DNA of 7,117 nucleotides from an uncultured Erythrobacter sp. Lineage in GTDB: Bacteria > Pseudomonadota > Alphaproteobacteria > Sphingomonadales > Sphingomonadaceae. The stretch spans positions 1 through 7,117 of the forward strand of contig CAMYIQ010000192.1 in assembly GCA_947258465.1 (NCBI GenBank), given 5' to 3'. The translations under genes were made by a program, and so were the position numbers. The notes beneath the pieces were generated by a model, which was given only the letters and a program-made list of their open reading frames with translations, made no database searches and had not been told where the DNA came from. Shown here in pieces: positions 1 to 5,093 of this stretch. Position 1 is the first letter of the stretch, and each line of letters starts with the position of its first letter.

Positions 1-744
1 TGCCAGCTTCAGGTCCTTGAGCATCAACCCGGTAGCAAAGCCGCCCTGATAATCCTTGTCCGCCGGGCTTTCGACGCCGATGCCGGGCATGGGCGTGTAG
101 GCATTGAGCGGCCAGCAATAGCCCGAAGACTGGCTGGAAATCTCGTAGAATTTCTGCGGATCGAGGCCGAGCTTCTCGGCCATTTTCATCGCCTCGGTCG
201 TACCGATCATGGTGATGGCGAGCAGCATGTTGTTGCAGATCTTGGCCGTCTGCCCTGCGCCTGCATCGCCGGCATGGATCACGGCCTTGCCCATCGCCTT
301 GAGCACCTCTTCGGCGCGGTTGAACGCCTTCTCGGTCCCCCCGACCATGAAGGTGAGCGTGCCGCCATTCGCCGCCGCGATCCCACCCGAAACGGGTGCA
401 TCGACCATGTCGTATCCGGCGGCTTCGGCAGTCGCGATGACCTCTTTCGCGGTTGCCACGTCGATCGTCGAGCAGTCGAGCAGCACCGCGCCAGCGGGCG
501 CCTTGCCGATCACGCTGCCTTCATAAACCGATTTCACGATCCCGCCATTGGGCAGCATGGTGACGACCCCATCGACGCCCTGCACAGCCTCGGCGGCATC
601 GGTGAAGGTTTCGCAGCCGTTGGCCTTGGCCGCCGCCAGCGCCTCTTCCGACAGGTCGAATGCGTTCACCTCGTGCCCCGCCTTCACGAGGTTCGCGGCC
701 ATCCCGCCGCCCATATTGCCGAGGCCGATAAAGGCGATTTTCAT
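1..744 (-). CDS. mmsB: 3-hydroxyisobutyrate dehydrogenase, C-terminus cut by window edge
   Basis: Oxidises 3-hydroxyisobutyrate to methylmalonate semialdehyde with NAD+, in the cytoplasmic valine pathway. The reading frame runs 248 codons from ATG at 744 to the left edge without a stop. The family is usually about 295 residues, so roughly 45-50 C-terminal residues are missing. Seen directly: the N-terminal Rossmann motif GLGNMG (residues 7-12), the substrate-binding signature DAPVSGG (115-121), and GAGQTAKICNN (162-172), whose K168 matches the family's catalytic lysine. The late motif GLMLKDL (239-245) is also typical. A strong Shine-Dalgarno AGAGGAA (complement of 751-757) lies 6 bases before the ATG and fixes the start. 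It is separated from the hydratase gene by 427 bases, unlike the tighter genes upstream, so it may have its own promoter. Other beta-hydroxyacid dehydrogenases share this fold, but the pathway neighbours favour MmsB. Confidence 0.95.
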   Translation of the reverse strand, partial: MKIAFIGLGNMGGGMAANLVKAGHEVNAFDLSEEALAAAKANGCETFTDAAEAVQGVDGVVTMLPNGGIVKSVYEGSVIGKAPAGAVLLDCSTIDVATAKEVIATAEAAGYDMVDAPVSGGIAAANGGTLTFMVGGTEKAFNRAEEVLKAMGKAVIHAGDAGAGQTAKICNNMLLAITMIGTTEAMKMAEKLGLDPQKFYEISSQSSGYCWPLNAYTPMPGIGVESPADKDYQGGFATGLMLKDLKLA

Positions 745-798
745 TGTCGTTTCCTCTCGCGAATGGTTTTTCTACGCTGTTGTAGGTGACACAAGGTT

Positions 799-838
799 AC
801 ACCGGTGTCCGGCAAATCCAACAACTCAAGTCACTCAA
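799..838 (-). promoter_or_regulatory. possible mmsB promoter/operator region
   Basis: Within the AT-richer leader of mmsB there is a perfect 10-bp palindrome ACACCGGTGT (799-808). There is also a direct repeat ACTCAA-GTC-ACTCAA (824-838, period 9), which reads TTGAGT-GAC-TTGAGT on the mmsB strand. The minus strand also offers a weak -35-like TTGAAT followed 17 bases later by TGGATT, a poor -10. None of these matches a regulator site I can name. The call rests on position, composition and symmetry only. Confidence 0.25.
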
Positions 839-1057
839 TTCAAACACTATTTCCCGGCCAGGGTGACAGATCGGGCCGATTTGGACGCGGGCCATTTTTT
901 CCCTGCGCGCTTTGCCCACATAGAATGGGAGTGCACCGCGAAGCTAGCAAGGATGGCGCGCTGTAGGAAAGCAGGCACCCATAAGCATCGCGATACCACC
1001 ACGCATAGGGCCGAAGCCGGCAAGGGTGGTTTTCACGCTCTGTATCCGCCCTCGCCG

Positions 1058-1153
1058 GTCATTGCGAGCGGCGACGCCGCGCGGCAATCCAGTCTCGCGC
1101 TTTCGGAAAGGTCGGATGCTGGATTGCTTCGTCGCTGTGTTCCTCGCAATGAC
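1058..1153. repeat. dispersed palindromic repeat, 35-bp imperfect inverted arms
   Basis: The left arm (1058-1092) and right arm (1119-1153) are inverted copies around a 26-base centre. The outer 11 bases (GTCATTGCGAG) and inner 9 bases (GCAATCCAG) pair perfectly, and the middle of the arms has diverged. Minus-strand translation gives a peptide of the HCEEHSDEAIQ type, which I recall as a recurring artefact of a widespread intergenic repeat. It starts 18 bases after the hydratase stop. In RNA it would form a long hairpin, but no U-run follows, so it is not a classical intrinsic terminator. It may stabilise the 3' end of the upstream message or reduce read-through into mmsB. Confidence 0.8.
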
Positions 1154-1171
1154 GGGCAGAACAGGGTGGGC

Positions 1172-1954
1172 TTACCGCCCCTTCCACTTGCCCTCGCGCT
1201 TTTCGACGAAAGCGGCCATGCCTTCGGCCTTGTCCTCGCTCGCGGCGAGGATCTGGAAGATGCGGCGCTCGACGATCAGGCCCTGATCCAGGCTGGTTTC
1301 GAAAGCGGCATTGACCATTTCCTTGTTCGCGATGGCAGCCATTGGCGGCATGGCGGCAATCTGCGCGGCGGTTTTCAGCGCATCGTCGAGCAGATCGGCA
1401 TGCGGCACCACGCGCGCGACGAGATTGCTGCGCTCGGCTTCTTCGGCGTCCATCATGCGGCCCGTCAGGCACATTTCCATGGATTTCGACTTGCCGATGG
1501 CCCTGGTCAGGCGCTGCGATCCGCCCATGCCGGGGGCCACGCCCAGCTTGATTTCGGGCTGGCCGAACTTGGCGTTTTCCGAAGCGATGATGAAGTCCGC
1601 CATCATGGCAAGCTCGCACCCGCCGCCCAGTGCGAAGCCGTTGACCGCGGCGATCCACGGCTTGCGGGTCTTCTTGACGATCTCGCTGGTCCAGGGGCTG
1701 AAGAAATCGTCGAGATAGAAGTCGGCCGCTTCCTTCTCGCTCATTTCCTTGATGTCGGCGCCGGCGGCAAAAGCCTTGTCGCCCGATCCGGTCAGCACGG
1801 CACAAAGCTGGCTGGCATCGGCCTGATAGGCGGCGAAGGCCTCGATCAGCTCTTCAAGCACCGTGCTGTTGAGCGCATTCAGTGCCTTGGGCCGGTTGAG
1901 GGTAATCAGCGTGACGGCGTCGCGCTGTTCGACGGTGATGGTTTCGTAGCTCAT
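1172..1954 (-). CDS. enoyl-CoA hydratase (probable methacrylyl-CoA hydratase)
   Basis: A 260-residue crotonase-fold enzyme of standard length, expected in the cytoplasm. By context it hydrates methacrylyl-CoA to 3-hydroxyisobutyryl-CoA. Seen directly: LNRPKALNAL (19-28), the oxyanion-hole segment AFAAGAD (61-67), and GFALGGGCELA (106-116). The two glutamates that match the catalytic pair of rat mitochondrial hydratase are E114 in GGGCEL and E134 in FGQPEIKLG. The C-terminus EKREGKWKGR is also typical. Both glutamates favour a true hydratase over an isomerase or hydrolase. The ATG at 1954 is preceded by GGAGAG, whose first base belongs to the end of the 81-bp repeat that fills the junction with the upstream hydrolase gene. 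Substrate choice (methacrylyl- versus crotonyl-CoA) is inferred from neighbours, since the sequence alone does not decide it. Confidence 0.95.
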   Translation of the reverse strand: MSYETITVEQRDAVTLITLNRPKALNALNSTVLEELIEAFAAYQADASQLCAVLTGSGDKAFAAGADIKEMSEKEAADFYLDDFFSPWTSEIVKKTRKPWIAAVNGFALGGGCELAMMADFIIASENAKFGQPEIKLGVAPGMGGSQRLTRAIGKSKSMEMCLTGRMMDAEEAERSNLVARVVPHADLLDDALKTAAQIAAMPPMAAIANKEMVNAAFETSLDQGLIVERRIFQILAASEDKAEGMAAFVEKREGKWKGR

Positions 1955-1962
1955 GTTCTCTC

Positions 1963-2043
1963 CGTCATCCCAGCGAAAGCTGGGTTCTGTTTCGGTTGTG
2001 TCCGGCCAAGCGGACAGAGATCCCAGCTTTCGCTGGGATGACG
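1963..2043. repeat. 81-bp dispersed repeat with perfect 22-bp inverted arms
   Basis: The arms 1963-1984 and 2022-2043 are exact reverse complements beginning CGTCATCCCAGC, around a 37-base centre. Each arm also holds its own small hairpin, CCCAGC-GAAA-GCTGGG or its complement. The right copy extends to an 8-bp stem at 2020-2039, and the left copy has one mismatch there. The centre adds a third hairpin, TGTCCG-GCCAAG-CGGACA (1999-2016). Both strands translate to a VIPAKAG peptide, which I recall as a signature of an abundant intergenic repeat in many proteobacteria. The element begins 1 base after the hydrolase stop and ends 8 bases before the hydratase ATG, so it is almost the entire junction. 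Confidence 0.9.
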
Positions 2044-2044
2044 A

Positions 2045-3094
2045 TCAGTTCAACGGCGTCCACTCCTCGCCCTCCGGAAGCGGGGCGAAGATGTCGTCGA
2101 TCAGCTCCTCGCTCACACCTTCGGGCGTTGCCGGATCCCATTTGGGATCGTGGGTCTTGTCGACGATCACCGCCCGCACGCCTTCGGCGAAATCGGGGCG
2201 CACCAATACGCGGCTGGCAATGCGGTATTCCATCTTCATATTGTCGGCGAAATCGTCGAGCTTTCCGCTCTCGGCAAGCTGGCGCAGCGCGACCTTGCAG
2301 GTCTGCGGGCTTTTGGTGCGCAATGTGGCGAGTTCCTTGGCCGCCCATTCGCTGTCATCGGCTTCGAGGCTGGCAAGAATGTCTTCATAGCGGTCGGAGG
2401 CGAAATGTTTCGCGATCCGGGCTGCATTGTCCTGAATACGCGGTTCGGGCGGCGATACCGAAAGCTCGGACAGAATCTCCTGAATATTATCGGGCTGCTC
2501 GATGATCCGGGCCTTCGCCTCGGCGAGCTTTTCGCTGGGCAAATAATGCGTGGCGATGCCCGCCCACAGGCATTCCGCCCCGTCCAGCCGCGCCCCGGTC
2601 AGCGCAAGGAACTGGCCCAGCCGTCCGTCGAGCCGCGACAAGTGCCAGCCGCCACCGACATCGGGGAACAGGCCGATACCCGTTTCCGGCATGGCGAAGC
2701 GCGTATGTTCGGTCGCAACGCGGTATGCGCAGGGCAGGGCGATGCCGACCCCGCCGCCCATGGTGATGCCGTCCATGAAAGCCACGATGGGCTTGTCATA
2801 GGTCATCATCTGGTGGTTGAGCTGGTATTCGTCGTGGAAGAAGGCGCGCCCGCTTTCCCCGCCATCGTTGAGCGCGGAATGGCGCAGCAAGTTGATGTCG
2901 CCGCCGGCGCAGAAGCCGCGCCCTTCGGCATGGTCGAGGATCACGGCCTTAACCGTATCGTCGCTGGCCCAGTCGGCCAGCGCCGCGCTCATCGCGTGAC
3001 ACATATCGAGCGTCAGCGCATGCAGCGCCTTGGGTCGATTGAGCGAGATATGGCCCATAGCGCCATGTTTGTGGATGTTGATCAGGTCGGTCAA
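2045..3094 (-). CDS. 3-hydroxyisobutyryl-CoA hydrolase (HIBCH family)
   Basis: Releases 3-hydroxyisobutyrate from its CoA thioester, the unusual hydrolytic step of valine breakdown. It is a 349-residue crotonase-superfamily protein when started at TTG 3094, close to the usual bacterial length. Seen directly: HISLNRPKALHAL (15-27), the oxyanion-hole motif FCAGGD (61-66), ITMGGGVGIAL (110-120), and the family hallmark MPETGIGLFPDVGGGW (135-150). In that hallmark E137 and D145 match the catalytic pair of human HIBCH. The FPDVGGG motif and the extra C-terminal region separate it from ordinary hydratases. The frame stays open upstream to a GTG at 3163. TTG 3094 is preferred because GGAGAC stands 6 bases before it, the added 23 residues resemble no family N-terminus, and that stretch overlaps a decayed palindrome. 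The stop abuts the 81-bp repeat. Confidence 0.93.
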   Translation of the reverse strand: MTDLINIHKHGAMGHISLNRPKALHALTLDMCHAMSAALADWASDDTVKAVILDHAEGRGFCAGGDINLLRHSALNDGGESGRAFFHDEYQLNHQMMTYDKPIVAFMDGITMGGGVGIALPCAYRVATEHTRFAMPETGIGLFPDVGGGWHLSRLDGRLGQFLALTGARLDGAECLWAGIATHYLPSEKLAEAKARIIEQPDNIQEILSELSVSPPEPRIQDNAARIAKHFASDRYEDILASLEADDSEWAAKELATLRTKSPQTCKVALRQLAESGKLDDFADNMKMEYRIASRVLVRPDFAEGVRAVIVDKTHDPKWDPATPEGVSEELIDDIFAPLPEGEEWTPLN

Positions 3095-3100
3095 AAAAGT

Positions 3101-3104
3101 CTCC
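3101..3104 (-). promoter_or_regulatory. Shine-Dalgarno site deciding a TTG start
   Basis: GGAG on the minus strand (complement of 3101-3104) sits 6 bases upstream of TTG 3094, an ideal spacing. The competing in-frame GTG at 3163 has no purine-rich site in front of it. Confidence 0.7.
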
Positions 3105-3114
3105 GTTCGGTTCG

Positions 3115-3157
3115 AGCGAAGTCGGGCACTGTCCGTAGCGCGTGTCTCGATTTCGCT
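3115..3157. repeat. decayed palindromic repeat upstream of the hydrolase gene
   Basis: AGCGAAGTCG (3115-3124) and CGATTTCGCT (3148-3157) pair at 9 of 10 positions around a 23-base centre. The flanking words TTCGAGCGAAGTCG and GTGTCTCGATTTCGCT resemble an intergenic repeat style I associate with erythrobacters, but that recollection is weak. It lies between the dehydrogenase stop and the preferred hydrolase start. Confidence 0.4.
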
Positions 3158-3185
3158 AGCCACTAAGGGTCGGTGATCGCCGCCG

Positions 3186-4340
3186 CTACTGCCGCAGCAG
3201 ATCGCGGCCCACGATCATGCGCATGACCTGGTTGGTGCCTTCGAGGATCGAATGCACGCGCAGATCGCGCCAGAAGCGTTCGATCGGGTATTCCTTGAGA
3301 TAGCCGTAGCCGCCGAAGAGCTGCAGCGCATTGTTGACGACATTGCTGCCGCTGTCGGTCGCCAGCCGTTTCGCCATGGCGGAAAACTTGCTCTTGTCGG
3401 GCGCATTGTCGGTAACCTTGGCCGCCGCTAGATAAAGCAGCGCGCGCGCCGCCTCGAGCTCCGTCGCCATGTCGGCGAGCATGAATTGGGTGTTCTGGAA
3501 ATCGGCGATCGGCTGGCCGAATTGCTGGCGTTCCCTTGTATAGTTCACCGCTTCGTCGAGGCAGCGCTGGGCGCCGCCGAGCGAACAGGCGCCGATATTG
3601 AGGCGCCCGCCGTCGAGGCCGGCCATGGCATAGCGGAAGCCGTCGCCTTCCGGGCCGACGCGGTTGGCCACCGGAACACGGGCATCCTCGAATATGACCT
3701 GCGCGGTGGGCGAGGCGTTCCAGCCGAGCTTCTTCTCCGGCTTGCCGAAGGAAACGCCGGGCGTGTCCTTGTCGATGACCAGGCAGGTGATGCCCTTGGT
3801 CTTGTGTTCGCCGGTGCGGACCATGGTGACGTAGATGTCGTTGAAGCCGCCACCCGAGATGAACTGTTTGGTGCCGTTCAGAACGTAGTGGTCGCCATCG
3901 AGCTTGGCGCTCGTCTTCAGGCCGGCCGCATCCGAGCCGCTGCCCGGTTCGGTAAGCGCATAGCTGGCGACCTTTTCCATGGTCACGAGGTCGGGAAGGT
4001 ATTTCGCCTTCAATTCATCCCCGCCGAACCGGTCGATCATCCATGCGGCCATATTGTGGATCGAGATGAACGAGCTGGTCGCGGGGCAGCCATAGGCCAT
4101 GGCTTCCATGATCAGCGCCGCTTCCAATCGGCCGAGGCCGATCCCGCCCGATTCTTCCGAGACATAGATCGCGCCGAAGCCCAGCTCGGCGCTCTGTTTG
4201 ATCACGTCGATGGGGAAGTGCGATGTCTCGTCCCATTCGCCCGCGAAGGGGGTAATGTTGTCGGCGGTGAAGCGCTGCGCCATTTCCTGGATCTGCAGCT
4301 GCTCTTCGGTGAGCTGGAATTGTCCTGCATTCGTAGTCAT
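3186..4340 (-). CDS. acyl-CoA dehydrogenase, probable isobutyryl-CoA dehydrogenase
   Basis: A 384-residue FAD flavoenzyme of normal family length. By context it oxidises isobutyryl-CoA to methacrylyl-CoA and passes electrons to ETF. Seen directly: the N-terminal helical segment FQLTEEQLQIQEMAQRF (8-24), the first family signature YALTEPGSGSDAAG (127-140), FISGGG (160-165), and the C-terminal signature QLFGGYGYLKEYPIERFWRD (340-359). ILEGTNQVMRMIVGRDLL (365-382) follows, with E367 at the usual catalytic-base position of short-chain and isobutyryl-type enzymes. The ATG at 4340 is chosen because the family N-terminus begins there; the 54 codons open upstream are antisense-like arginine-rich sequence. 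Its ribosome binding site is weak, with the nearest GGAG 16 bases away. It lies 49 bases after the Rid gene and before the hydrolase. Substrate specificity is inferred from the pathway; a 2-methylbutyryl- or short-chain enzyme is the main alternative. Confidence 0.93.
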   Translation of the reverse strand: MTTNAGQFQLTEEQLQIQEMAQRFTADNITPFAGEWDETSHFPIDVIKQSAELGFGAIYVSEESGGIGLGRLEAALIMEAMAYGCPATSSFISIHNMAAWMIDRFGGDELKAKYLPDLVTMEKVASYALTEPGSGSDAAGLKTSAKLDGDHYVLNGTKQFISGGGFNDIYVTMVRTGEHKTKGITCLVIDKDTPGVSFGKPEKKLGWNASPTAQVIFEDARVPVANRVGPEGDGFRYAMAGLDGGRLNIGACSLGGAQRCLDEAVNYTRERQQFGQPIADFQNTQFMLADMATELEAARALLYLAAAKVTDNAPDKSKFSAMAKRLATDSGSNVVNNALQLFGGYGYLKEYPIERFWRDLRVHSILEGTNQVMRMIVGRDLLRQ

Positions 4341-4350
4341 GCCGCGGGCT

Positions 4351-4372
4351 CTAGCGCTCCGTGTGACGCTAG
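4351..4372 (-). promoter_or_regulatory. small dyad before the acyl-CoA dehydrogenase start
   Basis: CTAGCG (4351-4356) and CGCTAG (4367-4372) form a perfect 6-bp inverted repeat. On the transcript the 10-base loop shows GGAG, the nearest Shine-Dalgarno-like word to the dehydrogenase ATG, 16 bases upstream. A hairpin here could affect translation, but a short dyad like this may be chance. Confidence 0.25.
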
Positions 4373-4389
4373 GGAAGGGGGCGCGGCGG

Positions 4390-4776
4390 TCAATCCGGCA
4401 GGATCGCTTCGGCTTCGATCTCCACCTTCCATTCGGGGCGACACAGCCATGCCACGCCCGCCATGGTCGCCGCGGGTTTTGTGTCACCGAAAAAGCGCGC
4501 ATGGACTGCGCCGACAGCGTCCTGGTCTGCCGGATCGGTCAACAGCATTCGTGTGCGCACAACATCGCTCGAGCTGCCGCCGAGTTCCTCGATCGCGCGC
4601 AGGATCAGGGCGAAGCAGCGTGTCGCTTGCGCGGCAGCATCGCCCGGTGTCGAGGAGCCGTCTTCCTCGACCGGGCCGGTTCCGGCGACAATGATACGAT
4701 TGCCCTCGCGCACGGCGCGCGAAAAGCCGAACCGGGCCTCGTAGGGCGAGCCGGTGAAGGCGCGGCGGCGGCTCAT
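4390..4776 (-). CDS. Rid/YjgF-family protein lacking the RidA catalytic arginine
   Basis: A 128-residue protein of the Rid (YjgF/YER057c/UK114) fold, which forms trimers; RidA itself hydrolyses reactive enamine/imine intermediates from PLP enzymes. Seen directly: IIVAGTGPV (28-36), a helix with QATRCFALILRAIEELGG (50-67), DVVRTRMLLTD (71-81), and C-terminal WKVEIEAEAI (116-125), which matches the KIEIEAIA end of E. coli RidA. In RidA the catalytic arginine sits in PARS; here the aligned residues are P101-A102-A103-T104, so it is replaced by alanine. It is therefore unlikely to be a classical imine deaminase and probably belongs to another Rid subgroup of unknown substrate. Its ATG overlaps the stop of the upstream lipoprotein gene by four bases (ATGA, 4773-4776), which implies translational coupling. 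No signal peptide is seen, so it is expected in the cytoplasm. Confidence 0.88.
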   Translation of the reverse strand: MSRRRAFTGSPYEARFGFSRAVREGNRIIVAGTGPVEEDGSSTPGDAAAQATRCFALILRAIEELGGSSSDVVRTRMLLTDPADQDAVGAVHARFFGDTKPAATMAGVAWLCRPEWKVEIEAEAILPD

Positions 4777-5081
4777 CCGCAGGTGATTTCGGTGATTGTC
4801 ATCGCCTCATCATACTGCACGTTCACGCGGTCCGAGCGGTAGTCCATCGTCCAGACCGAATTGGGCGGACCCCAGCGCAGGGTTTTGGCGCCGCTTTTAT
4901 CGACGATCTCCTGGCCGATTTCGTCGCTCGCCTCGCGGCCCAGATAGCCCTGCACGGCATCCGCATCGCATATGTCGCCCGTGAGTTGGCGCATCCGGTC
5001 GGTCGGTGTTTCGGCCGTCTCGGCATATCCCGCGCAGGCGGCCAGAGGCAAGGCGAGGCTGGTAAGGATCGGGATGCGCAT
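4773..5081 (-). CDS. small lipoprotein, I78 peptidase-inhibitor-like
   Basis: A 102-residue exported protein. The N-terminal MRIPILTSLALPLAAC has a short hydrophobic segment ending in a lipobox (LAAC), with lipidated Cys at 16. The next residue is Ala rather than Asp, so outer-membrane placement is plausible. The mature part begins with a short linker. It then shows C38, YLGREASDEIG (46-56), SGAKTLRWGPPNSVWTMDYR (63-82), DRVNVQYDE (84-92) and a terminal CG with C101. This spacing, with TMDYR-x-DR-x-NV and a C-terminal CG, resembles the Inhibitor I78 family of small serine-protease inhibitors, and C38-C101 could form its disulphide. The resemblance is from memory of the motif, and inhibition is not shown. 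GAGGCA precedes the ATG. It lies 12 bases after another lipoprotein gene and overlaps the Rid gene by 4 bases. Confidence 0.85.
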   Translation of the reverse strand: MRIPILTSLALPLAACAGYAETAETPTDRMRQLTGDICDADAVQGYLGREASDEIGQEIVDKSGAKTLRWGPPNSVWTMDYRSDRVNVQYDEAMTITEITCG

Positions 5082-5093
5082 GGTACTGCCTCG

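Larger units (their letters stand above)
745..1171. other. 427-base gap between hydratase gene and mmsB
   Basis: No convincing gene was found on either strand. Next to the hydratase stop lies a repeat with inverted arms (1058-1153). The mmsB-proximal part (about 745-870) is AT-richer and holds a 10-bp palindrome, a short direct repeat and the mmsB ribosome binding site. The middle (about 870-1057) shows nothing I can name. A plus-strand open frame crosses the gap, but it comes from GC-rich bias in the antisense of neighbouring genes. Confidence 0.7.

Noticed and set aside
877..905. T-run after GC-rich sequence as a plus-strand terminator
   Set aside because: No stable stem directly precedes the T-run, and there is no plus-strand gene to terminate.
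1058..1153. Intrinsic terminator after the hydratase gene
   Set aside because: The hairpin is strong but no U-run follows on the minus strand, and a dispersed repeat explains it better. An effect on transcription remains possible.
1059..1805. Minus-strand open frame of about 248 codons overlapping the hydratase gene
   Set aside because: Out-of-frame shadow of the hydratase that ends in the repeat-derived peptide HCEEHSDEAIQ.
548..2041. Long plus-strand open frame of about 497 codons spanning the gap and antisense to mmsB and the hydratase
   Set aside because: It is antisense to genes with clear catalytic motifs, crosses two repeat elements (its end encodes the VIPAKAG repeat peptide) and shows no domain. 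High GC leaves such frames open by chance.
1963..2043. Insertion sequence or CRISPR-like repeat
   Set aside because: Only two arms in inverted orientation around a 37-base centre, no transposase and no repeat-spacer series.
2150..3166. Plus-strand open frame of about 338 codons opposite the hydrolase gene
   Set aside because: Exact antisense of a well-supported enzyme, with no recognisable domain or ribosome binding site.
4341..4502. 54-codon N-terminal extension of the acyl-CoA dehydrogenase
   Set aside because: It overlaps the Rid gene in another frame, is arginine-rich and unlike family N-termini. The family sequence begins at ATG 4340.
3486..4694. Plus-strand open frame of about 402 codons opposite the dehydrogenase and Rid genes
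   Set aside because: Covers two real minus-strand genes and ends in arginine- and proline-rich low-complexity sequence typical of GC-rich shadows.
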